Source: Sclerotinia nivalis
Taxonomy: Eukaryota > Ascomycota > Leotiomycetes > Helotiales > Sclerotiniaceae
DNA length: 64,000 nt
Direction: 5' to 3'
Assembly: GCA_029531795.1 (NCBI GenBank)
Contig: JAPEIS010000011.1
Span: 992,001-1,056,000, forward strand
The position numbers and the translations under genes were made by a program. This document shows, in pieces, positions 54,430 through 64,000 of the stretch. Position 1 is the first letter of the stretch, and each line of letters opens with the position of its first letter. Under the pieces are notes generated by a model. It had not been told where the DNA came from. It made no database searches and saw only the letters and a list, made by a program, of their open reading frames with translations.

Positions 54430-55510
54430 CAGACGTAGAGCCTAGCAATTATGCTCTGGACAATAGGGGAACGATCCTTTAACTTGATCTCCTGTTACAT
54501 CTCGGTCCTGTTACTATTGCCGCCAGTATTTTATACTTGAATGTATGTGTACTAGAGTGACGTAAAAGGCAACGAAAAGTTAAAAAACATTTTAGATGCT
54601 CTACAAATTTACAGCCAAGTCCAAAAATATTGTCTATTGAATCTGTTAGTATCACTTCGATGATACTATTCGCATAGTACTATTATAGTATATTATGTTA
54701 TTCATTCTTAGTTGCTACTCTATGAAATAAGGGGGCTATTTATATTGAAGGGAAGAGGACTAGGTTCGCTAGTAGTACGGCTCCTTATGAGGTTGGTCAC
54801 ATGATATACCGACAGAATCTACTACAGCGATAGCGTCACATTCTGTTTTGCTTTTTGGACCGGTGGGACCGGTCTTCTTTTTGTCCCCCGACGCCAGGAT
54901 TTAGATTGGGGATTTAGTGTCTTCTTCCGTCGAGCTTTCCGGTTCCCTATTCGTCGTGTTCACCATATAGACAGAGTTTTCAGGTGATTGAATTTGCGAT
55001 GGTTTCAATTCTTTCTTCTGTCCCTGGCTTCGCTTATTGGGCTGTCACCAGCAATTACAATGTGTGCTGATCTAGAATTGTGCCTAAAACAAAATGGTAC
55101 CCACAAGCCAACCCACCCAACAGACATGTCCGAACTCTGGTCAGAAACAATATCTGCGTCAACACGAAAGACTAATCAGTGCTCAACTATTAATCAGTCA
55201 CTAGGGACTCGACACACCCCTCGGGCAAGGTTCCGGAGTTAAAGCGTGGTCGCCACTCGGCCAATACCCCAAACCGGATATAGCTTCGGGGAAATTAGTC
55301 AATCTAAGTTTTTATGAGCCTTACTCGAATACCAACCGACAGATTGTTTCTTCATGCTACCAGACTGAAGTCAGCCACGTGTCTTACTCTTTCCATGCAT
55401 AGCTTTACCAGCTTCATGGGATACAAGGCATCCCACGACCTACTCATTTGTCACGGGTTTATAACTCTATCGAGTAGTATTGATACCGATCAAACTACTT
55501 CTACCCTTTT

Positions 55511-55575
55511 AGGGGTTTCGTGGTTCAGTGGTAGAGTTCTGGACCCGTGACATCATTCAACGCTTCAAGCTCTAC
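55511..55575 (+). other. tRNA-like fragment
   Basis: The stretch TTCGTGGTTCAGTGGTAGAG matches the 5' half of a glycine-type tRNA, including the A box TGGTTCAGTGG. About 35 bases later ATTCAACGC is only vaguely like a B box, and no acceptor or T stem can be drawn. It is at best a tRNA relic or a tRNA-derived repeat piece. Confidence 0.3.
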
Positions 55576-55746
55576 AATAAGAATTTAGGCCTTTATACTA
55601 CCATTCGGGCATTCTCATAACAATAGTCTCGCTCTTACAGAGTACACAGGATAACATTCGACATACACCTTAGCTTTCAACGTGGTTAGATAGTATGCCA
55701 CGAAACCTATCGAATTTATATCTCATTAACGTAAATCTATGAATAC

Positions 55747-55790
55747 AAACTCAAACTCAAGGTCAAGGTCACGGTCAAGATCAAGATCAT
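55747..55790. repeat. Hexanucleotide CAAGGT/CAAGAT repeat
   Basis: About seven imperfect six-base units (CAAACT, CAAGGT, CACGGT, CAAGAT). Confidence 0.75.
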
Positions 55791-56330
55791 TTGAATTTTA
55801 ATTTTTAATTTTTTTGAGTCGAAACGAGATGAGACTATAGTTAGCTATGAAATCAGAAAATTCTATATACAGTTATACAACTATATAATCTTACAACCAA
55901 GCTCACACTAATTAGCAATGGTAAGGTTACGATTCCCATCACACAACATTTATACCGTCTTCAAATTTCAAGGAACAAATACTGGTATTTTTTTATAAGT
56001 GTATTTATTTCTTCTTTTTCTGAACCTTAAATAAAATATAGAAGATAAAATAATCTTAAAGATTACGAAAATGAAAACAGAGACTTAGAGATCTCCATCG
56101 AAAGATACGGGTTGCGAATTGCGATTTAGGGATTGCGGAGAACAAGTCGTTTATAGAGTAAGAAAATAATATAAGAGAGAGAATAGAGAATAGTATAAAG
56201 TAGAACGGGGAAGAAGGATACGTATATAGATATATATCACAGAACAAACGATTTATCAATCCAATTAAGCTACTCGTACTTTATATAAAGAAATCAAATA
56301 TCAAGTATCAAATATCAAACCAATCATTCC

Positions 56331-56401
56331 TTCTCTTTCTCCTTCTTCATCTCTTTCTCCTTCTTCATCTCTTTCTCCTTCTCCTTCTCCTCCTCCTTCT
56401 C
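56331..56401. repeat. 18-bp pyrimidine tandem repeat
   Basis: At least two copies of CTCTTTCTCCTTCTTCAT, continuing into shorter CTTCTC units. Confidence 0.85.
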
Positions 56402-56801
56402 CTCAGAACAATATAAATCAATCCCAACTAAACTTCCCAAAAATAAAGCGATGAAAACATATACCCCATAACCTTAAATTTCTACATATATCTAATCCTG
56501 CGATTTTCACATGTAACATACCAATACAAATTGCGTCCTGCGGAAGTCAAGGTACTTTGAGTGGGACTGATTCTGCTGTTGTTGCAACCTAGAGTAACAT
56601 CAGAATACAACGCGTGACTATTTTTTTTGGTCGCTATGTATCGAACTCGTGTACATGCATATAATTAACATCAGCATACAGAAAATTAATCAAAACTCGA
56701 TGATACCTCAATGTAAACACATAAACACATAAATAAAACTCAAGCGCTGCTTCTCTCAATCGATAAATGTATATTCAAATCCTATAGCTCTTTTCACAAA
56801 A

Positions 56802-58608
56802 ATGCTCTCCATACCAATCCTCATCATCCTCACAACATTATATATCGGAACCACCTATCTTTACAGCCAACCCCCTCATTCCTCCTACAAATCAAAATCA
56901 AAACCAAAATCAAGCCCAACATGTCGCTACCTACCCAGCGACGCCGCGTGGCCTAACCAAACACTCTGGAATCAATTAAATGAAACGGTTGAAGGAAGAC
57001 TGATCCGTGGTATACCATTAGGTCAGCCTTGCTATGGGCCACGAATTGACGCGGGGAAATGCGCTCAAATCCAAGAGGAATGGATAAATTTATTACCGTA
57101 GTAAGTTTAATGAAACATGACAAAAACAAATGGATGCATAAAATTGATGCTAGCAAAGCGAAAACGACCCGGTTAATATCATGTCACCATATTGGCAGAA
57201 TAATTCCTGCAACCCAATCTTAGCACCAAACAATACCTGTGTTTTAGGTAACCTCGCTTCATATGCCCTTAATATCAGTAACGCTGAAGATGTTATTGCC
57301 GGGCTTGAATTTGCACAGGAGAATAATATACGGCTTACGATTAAAAATACGGGACATGATTTCCTGGGACGATCGGCTGGTTCAGGTTCATTAGCTTTGT
57401 GGATGCACAATCTTGATGAAATCGCCTTTTTCAATTACAGTGATTCGCTCTATACTGGACCTGCAGCCCGCTTTGGAGCCGGTGTTCGATATTCTGATTT
57501 GTATCCTGTGGCGCAGGAGCATGGGTATCGTGTTGTTGGTGGCTCGTGTTCTACGGTCGGCATAGCAGGCGGGTATACTCAAGGGGGTGGTCATGGACCC
57601 CTCGCCTCAGCATATGGAATGGGAGCCGACCAGGTATTGGAGTGGGAGGTAATAACAGCCTCAGGGCAGCATCTGATCGTGTCACCAATGCATTATGCCG
57701 ATTTGTACTGGGCATTGAGTGGTGGTGGTGCCGGAAATTTCGCTGTAGTGCTTTCAGTGACGGTTCGGGTATATAATGATGGTCCCGTGGCGGGTGCGGC
57801 CTTCACTGTCGTTAATAACGATAGCAGCACGATGTATTGGGCTGCTGTCAAGGCATGGCTACAAACTTTGCTTGTGCTCGATACCATTGATGGCCTGGCT
57901 TCAGTCTCGACGATCACAGCTGATAGCTTTTCGCTGAATTTCACTGCGTTGCCAGATGTTACAACAACGGATAGCGTCCACGCTGTTCTTGAACCATTTT
58001 TCATCAAGCTTGGTCAACTCAATCTCTCACTCGGTAACAGCTACAGAGCCGACGTCCACGCTAACTTCGCCGAGTACTACAATTCATTTATTCCGCAAGA
58101 AGTATGGACTAGCAATATAATGGTCGGCGGTGGGATCGTTCCACGTTCGACAGTGCAAGATAAAGCTACTGCCCTTCCAGCACTCATTGATGTTTTTCGC
58201 AACATCACCGATGGTGGTGGAAGTATTTTCTTGCCTGCGATTAACATTGCACACAAGAACTACACTCCCAATGCCCTCCTGCCGTCTTGGCGTGATGCGC
58301 TATTCTCCGTGGCCTTTGCAAAACCGATGGCCGAGAACGCTGAACTCGAGGACATCAGCAGAAGCCAGGTACAACTCAATACGTGGCAGGATAGGCTGCG
58401 CGATATCACACCTGGGGGAGGTGCGTATATGAACGAAGCCACATGGGACAATGTGCATTGGAAGGCTGACTATTTTGGATCAAATTACGAGGCATTGCTA
58501 AAAGTGAAGGAGAAGTATGATCCGGGGTTTTTCTTTTGGGCAAATGCGGCAGTTGGTAGCGATATATATTGGAAGGCCGGTGAAAACGGGGCATTGTGTC
58601 GTGTTTGA
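56802..58608 (+). CDS. Secreted FAD-linked oxidoreductase (BBE/PCMH family)
   Basis: Flavoprotein oxidase of the berberine-bridge-enzyme-like family; fungal members oxidise sugars, alcohols or secondary metabolites. Exon 1 56802-57100, donor GTAAGT, acceptor GCAAAG, exon 2 57159-58608; 582 aa. The phase forces that acceptor and gives LLPYENDPVNIMSPYW, the usual entry to the FAD domain. Signal peptide or anchor at 1-22 (MLSIPILIILTTLYIGTTYL). FAD domain: NTCVLGNLASYALNISNAED, IKNTGHDFLGRSAGSGSLAL with the His that binds FAD covalently in the family, then GGSCSTVGIAGGYTQGGGHG. The BBE end is present: MNEATWDNVHWKADYFGSNY and KYDPGFFFWANAAVGSD. Many N-glycosylation sites (NNS, NNT, NIS, NYS, NLS) agree with secretion. 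No biosynthetic cluster surrounds it, so the substrate is open. Confidence 0.88.
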
Positions 58609-60147
58609 TACAGGAAAGAGAAGTCACGTAGGTAACGAAACAAGGCAGCGGAATTGAAGGAGATGGAGAAAGAGAGACAGAAAGAGAGCAAATGACAATC
58701 GCAGTTCTGACGATATGAAGATTGCTGGAAGGAGTCCACTCTCTTAAGAACTATCAAATGCCGTTAAAGAGTTCAGAAAAATAGAGACTGTAATTTGCAA
58801 ATGGAACGTTCGACTGAGCTCAAATGAAACGAATGATGCAGACATTCGGAAGTCATGAAGTAATTGAAGTGCAATGAATAGAACCAGAACAAGACCCAAA
58901 AGAAATCTTCGTAACAAACAAAAATGATATACCAAGTATGTAACTTCATTCTATCAAACGACAATATTTAACAGGCGACATTTTGATTACCCACTTGATG
59001 GAGAAAACCGTCCATCCTAAGCGTAATTCCACAAAAAGACACACAAAACAATAAATTCCACCAAACATCATCAACATTAACAACATATACTCGTATATCC
59101 AACAACAATATCAAGAATATGCAAAGCGACAGATTAGGGTACCCTCAGCCACCTAGCGATAACAGGCTCTACCTCCCTAGAAACAGCATCCAAGACTTTT
59201 TGTTGCACATCTCTCAACATGGGATATTGACCAAATCCGGCACGTACGAGATGGGAAATAGGCATCGTGTTTGGGGATTGGCATAGTGATTTATCACTGG
59301 AAAATTCCGATTAAAGCGAATCCGCGCGGCGGCCAAAAGTTATTGTGGTCCTGCTGCATATTTGAGAAACTGATTTGCTGATTTGGGGTTAAAATTGGGT
59401 GGATTGGTGAGAGTGGTGAGAGGGGTTTGAGATGGGGAGAAAATTATGAGGGTTCGATGAAGAGGGCAAGGAAATTGATGTTTGGGATCGTGAGGATTAT
59501 GTGGAAGGAGGGAACGAGTCGAGTCGAGAAGGGGACGTGCAAAATAATTTTATGGCTGATTAAAAGGTTACGGTAGGTAATCTAGACTATTCACTTTCAT
59601 TGGTCAATCATGGGTGGCGAATTTTGTTAATGCAGACCTCTGCTCCACCACATTTCGGGACCGAAAACCACCAAATCGGTCCCGAGATATGGTGAGTAGC
59701 TAATCAAATAGACTGACGGGAATTTAAAGAGTCCGAATAACTCTTGGCTTTGAGTCATCTTCACCTACTTGCCTGACACTAAAAAGCGTTCGTATGGATA
59801 AGCTACGCTCGTGGAGAGAACCATGAAAGCTTACGCCACATCAATACTGCCTCCTTGCCTGACGCGTGGCTGCTTCACCTCAATTACCAACCACAACTCT
59901 TCAGAGACTTCTGGTGCATTCTTAGTATTTCTTTACGGGTTGCGTAAATGTCTTGTTGGCTGAAAGATAGGTAGGTTGTGTTTCGTTACTCATTTTTGCC
60001 TCCGCTAGTCTCAGTGTTGAATTTACGCGGTCATTGCTTGCCTCAAGGTCTGGTGGTCTCGGGGAAAGGTATATATTCTCTGATCTTGCTGCCCGTTTTT
60101 TTCCACCTCTTTATTCTACATCATCATCAATCATCATCAACGTCATC
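58609..60147. promoter_or_regulatory. Intergenic and Hsp20 promoter
   Basis: About 1.5 kb. The last several hundred bases should be the Hsp20 promoter; AGGGG stress-element-like words occur near 59416 and 59530, and an inverted CCAAT box (ATTGGTCAAT) near 59600. No clear triple GAA/TTC heat-shock element was found. TCATCA repeats precede the ATG. Confidence 0.35.
59134..59265 (-). CDS. Possible small protein, 43 aa
   Basis: A short minus-strand frame from ATG 59265 to TAA 59134. The peptide (starting MPISHLVRAGFGQYPMLRDV and ending EVEPVIARWLRVP) has balanced composition and a likely amphipathic helix, unlike random AT-rich frames around it. I know no family. It could also be the last exon of a spliced gene or a relic. 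Confidence 0.25.
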   Translation of the reverse strand: MPISHLVRAGFGQYPMLRDVQQKVLDAVSREVEPVIARWLRVP

Positions 60148-61392
60148 ATGGATTTTAACAATCAAAACAACCATCAACAAGCAGGTCCCTTCTGGGATTT
60201 TATTCGCTCAATGCAACCGCAAAACTCCGGAGCTGGTGTCGACCAACCTTCACAAGATTTCAATATATGGGGCTCGTCAGAAGGACCTCATGAACATCAT
60301 GGAAATCATGGTCCCAGAGGGGCTCATGGCTTTTATGAATTTGGTCCATTTGGTTTCCCTTTCGGCGGAGCAGGACCATTTGGTAGAGGTGGGTTTGGAC
60401 CAAGAGGAGATCATCGAGGACGTCACTCTTTCTCCCCTCGCGGAGATGGAGAACATACCGATGGAGAAGGCAGGGAAGGATTCCGAGGACATCGTCATCA
60501 CGGTAAAGGCAAAGATCGCCGTAGAGGCGGAGAAGAATCTGGGGAGGAAACCCCTACTTCCGATGCAGAAGCTGGAGAGGGTTCTTCAAAACCATATCGT
60601 GGCCCTCAAGATTGCAAAGGCAAGAAGGGAAATTACCGCGGAGAAGGTGAGCATTTCGATGAAGAATCATCGGATGTTGAAGCAAGAGAAGAATCACAAG
60701 GCCAGGAGTCGCGCCGAGGACCTAAACACCACGGACGTCATGGACCAGGTAGCAGAGGAGGATGGGGTGTTCGAGGTGGAGGTCGGTGTGGACCACATGG
60801 GGGACCACATGGTGGACATCACGGCAGGGGAGGACCTCATGCTTGGGATGGACCTCACGGCCATCACGGAAGGCGCGGCCCACCTCCATTCGCTGGCCCA
60901 GGTGGCCCATTCGATTTCAGTGCAATGATCCAAGCGCTCTCTTCTCACCCAATCGCACAGGCATTTGGTATTCCTGCAGCTCAGCGCTCCGGTGAAACAC
61001 TCCTCCCCGAAGATGTTGACGCGGAAAACTCCTTCGTTCCACCTATCGACGTTTTCACCACTGAAGACGCATATGTTCTCCACATTGCACTCCCAGGTGC
61101 CAAGAAAGAAGATGTAGGTGTACACTGGGATGCTGAGAAAGGAATATTGAGCATGGCAGGTGTGGTATACAGACAAGGAGATGAAAAATTCTTGGAGAGT
61201 CTCACCAAGAAGGAGAGAAAGGTGGGTGCTTTTGAGCGCACTATGAAATTGCCCCTCAACGAAGAGGATAAATCGGAAATCGATGGTGATAACATTACCG
61301 CCAAATTGGAGGATGGTGTCTTGGTCGTTACCGTGCCAAAGCTGGCGAAAGAAGAATCTTGGACTGAGATCAAGAGAGTCGATATCAATTGA
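60148..61392 (+). CDS. Hsp20/alpha-crystallin family protein, 414 aa
   Basis: Small heat-shock protein chaperone that would hold unfolding proteins. The ATG at 60148 (MDFNNQNNHQQAGPFWDF) is the first true start; the frame above it opens only from a TTG. The alpha-crystallin domain fills the last 120 residues: FVPPIDVFTTEDAYVLHIAL, PGAKKEDVGVHWDAEKGILS, AFERTMKLPLNEE, and NITAKLEDGVLVVTVPK, the conserved GxLxVxxPK-type end. The first 290 residues are unusual: Gly, His, Arg and Phe-rich (GFPFGGAGPFGRGGFGPRGD), an acidic/Lys middle, then a GPHGGPHGGHHGRGG-type His/Gly repeat. Typical Hsp20s are 150-220 aa, so this is a large extension. The 317-codon frame overlapping at 59978-60928 in another phase is a by-product of the composition. 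Confidence 0.87.
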   Translation: MDFNNQNNHQQAGPFWDFIRSMQPQNSGAGVDQPSQDFNIWGSSEGPHEHHGNHGPRGAHGFYEFGPFGFPFGGAGPFGRGGFGPRGDHRGRHSFSPRGDGEHTDGEGREGFRGHRHHGKGKDRRRGGEESGEETPTSDAEAGEGSSKPYRGPQDCKGKKGNYRGEGEHFDEESSDVEAREESQGQESRRGPKHHGRHGPGSRGGWGVRGGGRCGPHGGPHGGHHGRGGPHAWDGPHGHHGRRGPPPFAGPGGPFDFSAMIQALSSHPIAQAFGIPAAQRSGETLLPEDVDAENSFVPPIDVFTTEDAYVLHIALPGAKKEDVGVHWDAEKGILSMAGVVYRQGDEKFLESLTKKERKVGAFERTMKLPLNEEDKSEIDGDNITAKLEDGVLVVTVPKLAKEESWTEIKRVDIN

Positions 61393-62601
61393 CTAGATTT
61401 GGATAATAATATGGGGTCTGTTCGGTTCAGCTGGGAGGTTTAATTTTATCATCGTTTTCGTTTCAGGTTTTCCTCTTTCTTAATAGTTAGGATTTGAATT
61501 TTGGCATCGGTATCTTGATTTAGTATAGTTACCATAAAAAGTCTGTCAAGACTAAAAAATAACCAAAAAAATGCCACTGGGCAATATATATAATTTACAT
61601 TTTCCACTGATTTGAATGAAAACTGTGATTTAAGAAACCTTCCCCTATTGTAGACATCGATTTTCGGGTTGATATACTTAGGTTATACTTCAATAGAAAG
61701 TCGGATTGTTAAGTTATTCCGATATGAAGAGCTTGAATTTATAAGAAGGAAAAGGAATAAGGAAGAGACGGTGCACAGGTGGATGATCGATGTCAAAGAT
61801 GAATGACCGAACAAAAGTGCATTCTCAACGTGTTGGTAATTAAAACATTAACGTATTTTGATGAAGAAATGATGATGGGCTTGTGATCGAAAATCATGGC
61901 TGGTGAGTTAAGTATAATTTGAAGTCATCTGAGAGGATTCGCAGAGTGAAGATGGGAAATAGATAGCTGAAGGACCAAACCTCTTGAGAGAATGCAGGAT
62001 GCAGCACGTGACCATATTTATGGAAAGCAGAAGGGACCCTCAGAGAGAAGCCGGAGTTGCAGGCCAAGAATTGAATAGACATAAAGATCAGACATTAAAA
62101 GGGTCAAAATGCGATGGAAAATGAGCGTGATGACTCCATTGCACATCATACCAGCTCGCCTTCTGCTCGTTGATGTTGCAATATTTGACCTTTTCTCAAA
62201 TGCTGAAATTTACCGTTCCAACAACTTCGAGGGAATGGCGCCTTTAGTGTCTAAAGACAATTGAATATTCCGAATATATGGATTGATCAATTGAGAGTGA
62301 CTTATGTGTGGTCTAGAATTGATAGTTCGTGAGAAGTTGTGCTACAAGGAAGGTTGTGGTTGGAAGGCACCTGGGGGGATGACTCAAATGCAGACTTCGA
62401 ATGTACATGTACACTCCAAAAAAAAACAAATTCGACATTTCAGTTTAACTCGAGAATAGATAGTCAGAGTACCATGAAAATGCAATGATTGTTAACCCGT
62501 GAAACCTGCGCTTGATGTCCATTAACTATATCATTTTGGTAATCTTACAAAAATTGCTTCAAATTTTTACCACCCGTGAAATCCCAGACCTCAACCCATC
62601 C
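61393..62601. other. Convergent 3' intergenic
   Basis: About 1.2 kb between converging genes; AT-rich, no coding signal. Confidence 0.45.
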
Positions 62602-63151
62602 TTAAACACCAGCCGATAATTCTTGCAAAGCTCCCGCTGCTTCCTGCTCCGCCTTTGACAACTTTCTCCTTGACAACTTCGCATCATGCTCTGGATCATC
62701 GAGAGATTTCCGTTTGTTTTGCTCCGAATTGGATGGATTTGGTGCACTTCTTGTTCCTGTGAAAGGTGGAAGAGCTTGCGGAGTTACCGTCAAGACAAGG
62801 TTGTCAATGAAGTTACGTAATTGATCGAAATGTTTTGATTCCTCTTCAGTCTGAATGCATGCTGGTGTTGGAAATTGTGATCCAGATGCGTTGATAGCTT
62901 TTAATTTGATGAGTTAAAATAATTCCGGTGAGAAAAAAGAGAATGAGGATATATTAAATACCTCTTTTAACAGTATCTTCAATTATTTGGTGACCACTGT
63001 TGCCTGGAAATGCCAATAAAACCTTTTGAAGTGCGGCATTGAGCTGTTTTACCGTAATGTTAGAACCAATGAACAACCATTAAGAAAAATCGAATTTAGA
63101 AGGGAAACCACATACATCTCTAATACTTTCATCCTGTTGATGATTCATCAT
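62602..63151 (-). CDS. Small conserved-looking protein, three exons, 137 aa
   Basis: Unrecognised. Exons 63151-63116, 63043-62962 and 62897-62602; donors GTATGT and GTATTT, acceptors AAACAG and TAAAAG; phases fit. The product starts MMNHQQDESIRD, continues with a helical part (LNAALQKVLLAFPG, HQIIEDTVKRAINASGSQ), then TPACIQTEEESKHFDQLRNF and IDNLVLTVTPQALPPF, a basic Ser/Asn stretch (SEQNKRKSLDDPEHDAKLSR) and the helix KLSKAEQEAAGALQELSAGV at the end. The KRKS and RRKLS motifs suggest a nuclear protein with phosphosites. No membrane segment or signal peptide. Small chromatin or transcription-complex subunit is a guess without evidence. Confidence 0.6.
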
Positions 63152-63993
63152 GTATCTTTAGAATTTGAGTCGATCAATCCATTCACTTTAAATTCAAAAT
63201 TGAACATTGACATTGACTCCTTCACAAGGTGAAAAAGAAAAAGTCATTGATTTTTGAGGGTTTGTAAGTGAAGTTTGAGTGAGAGTAATAAGTAGTAGGT
63301 AGTAGGTAGTAGGTAGTAGGTACCTAAAGTTAGTTATTCATTGAAATTTCACATGATGAGGAAGCTTTTCAATCAATCAGCCCAAGCTCAAAAATCCAAG
63401 TCTGTGGCTGTGGCTGTGGCTTGACCCTAAAGCGTCTAAACAAAGACATTTCAACGCCACACATGTACTATACGGAGTGAAGTAGTACTAGGTACCTAAT
63501 AAAGATATTCCGGTTTCCCCCACAACCATTTATTTTATCTTTCTTTTATTTTCACTTTCCCTTATCGACTTTGCATCAAAGCTTTTTTTACTCAAGAGTA
63601 ACAAGGAACCAACCATAGTGTGTTCATCAAACAAAGGTTTTACCTATCTGACTACACTCACTTAATTCAACGCCCCTCATCAACCGCATCTTCGACCTAG
63701 TGTCGTTTGCAGCTTTGCGCAAATCCGAAGATAGTTCTGGATACAGATAGATTGGTATATTGAATTGGTTACACGATTCTACGTCATTGTCATCGTGTGC
63801 CAAGCACATTAACATCCTCAGTCACCTACTTCAAAATAGCGTCTTTGATCATATTTTAAGAATTGTTTAAGAATCGCAACGCTATCTCAATTCTATTGCT
63901 CCTTAGCACCCGTTCTTGTTCATTCACTTGGTTGGATTATTGCTTCTCAATCTCATAACCTGCCAACAGAAAACAGAAAACAAAACAAACATC
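63152..63993. promoter_or_regulatory. Divergent intergenic
   Basis: About 840 bp between the 137-aa gene and a possible plus-strand start at 63994. Contains four AGTAGGT-type repeats at 63292-63322, a TGTGGC triplet repeat near 63402, and pyrimidine- then A/C-rich leader-like sequence before 63994. Confidence 0.4.
63292..63322. repeat. (AGTAGGT)n heptanucleotide repeat
   Basis: Four consecutive AGTAGGT units ending in GGTACC. Confidence 0.85.
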
Positions 63994-64000
63994 ATGTCAG
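63994..64000 (+). CDS. Possible start of a gene cut by the window end
   Basis: An ATG in a good fungal context (AACATCATGTCAG) follows a long leader-like A/C-rich stretch. Only two codons and one base are visible, so nothing can be said about the product. Confidence 0.3.

Larger units (their letters stand above)
51486..56801. other. Gene-poor 5.3-kb region
   Basis: No intact gene supported. It contains the GPI-protein promoter at its left end, a possible relic frame (52836-53432), a tRNA-like fragment (55511-55575), a T9A11 block (54410-54429), a CAAGGT/CAAGAT repeat (55747-55790) and an 18-bp pyrimidine repeat (56331-56401). Frames at 52331-52645 and 54988-55242 are not recognisable and the latter has no ATG at its start. 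No transposase, reverse transcriptase or long terminal repeat was found by eye. Confidence 0.5.

Noticed and set aside
54988..55242. Signal-peptide-like 84-codon frame
   Set aside because: It starts with TTG rather than ATG and the rest shows no family resemblance or splice continuation.
56600..56665. Possible minus-strand tRNA 3' end (GAGTTCGATAC)
   Set aside because: The T-stem does not pair and no A box or acceptor stem is found at the right distance.
59978..60928. A 317-codon open frame overlapping the Hsp20 gene in another phase
   Set aside because: It is explained by the Gly/His/Arg-rich composition of the true gene, shows no domain and begins from a non-ATG context.

Overview
The window is nuclear DNA of a filamentous ascomycete. 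Genes carry short introns (about 45-110 bp) with GTAAGT/GTATGT-type donors and, in several, a TACTAAC or CTAAC branch site. Leaders are long and pyrimidine-rich, intergenic DNA is AT-rich, and the gene set is typical of Pezizomycotina. My impression, from recall only, is Leotiomycetes, close to Botrytis/Sclerotinia. No bacterial-type operon, CRISPR array, rRNA, intact tRNA or intact transposon was seen.

Layout. 1-2.4 kb: no gene. 2.4-5 kb: a small membrane protein (-) and an Arg-rich protein (+), both of unknown function. 5.3-11.4 kb: vacuolar dipeptidyl aminopeptidase B (-), peroxisomal PMP4/PMP24 (-) and, divergent from it, ribosome-assembly factor RPF2 (+). 11.6-14.7 kb: two tandem BTB/POZ genes (-); the first is broken by a frameshift. 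15.2-17.2 kb: EMC3 (-) and signal peptidase subunit SPC2 (+) diverge from a 222-bp intergenic. 17.4-19.9 kb: two unrecognised genes, one with a long poly-Glu tract. 20.7-24.5 kb: a LIM-RhoGAP protein of LRG1 type (-). 27.3-28.3 kb: a four-exon EBP-type sterol isomerase (-) visible only after splicing. 31.3-34.3 kb: SET3-like PHD/SET protein (+) behind a long leader. 35.4-51.5 kb: nine consecutive minus-strand genes, namely ALG7, SEH1, an RBR ubiquitin ligase, CDC73, an unrecognised four-exon gene, a CUE1-like protein, a DUF7053-like protein, and a GPI-anchored wall protein at the end; each appears to have its own promoter. 51.5-56.8 kb: gene-poor, with a possible relic gene, a tRNA-like fragment and simple repeats. 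56.8-61.4 kb: a secreted FAD/BBE oxidoreductase and a large Hsp20-family protein (both +). 62.6-63.2 kb: a 137-aa three-exon gene (-). A plus-strand gene may begin in the last seven bases.

Together: most genes are conserved housekeeping functions, with a noticeable share acting at the ER or secretory route (EMC3, SPC2, ALG7, CUE1-like, EBP-type isomerase, DapB). They are separate transcription units. Exon boundaries were worked out by eye from splice signals, codon phase and recalled family sequence; none was checked by RNA or database search. No clearly new multi-gene system was found. The items most worth a second look are the broken BTB duplicate, the RBR ligase with a membrane segment between RING1 and IBR, the His/Gly/Arg-rich Hsp20, and several unrecognised multi-exon genes.
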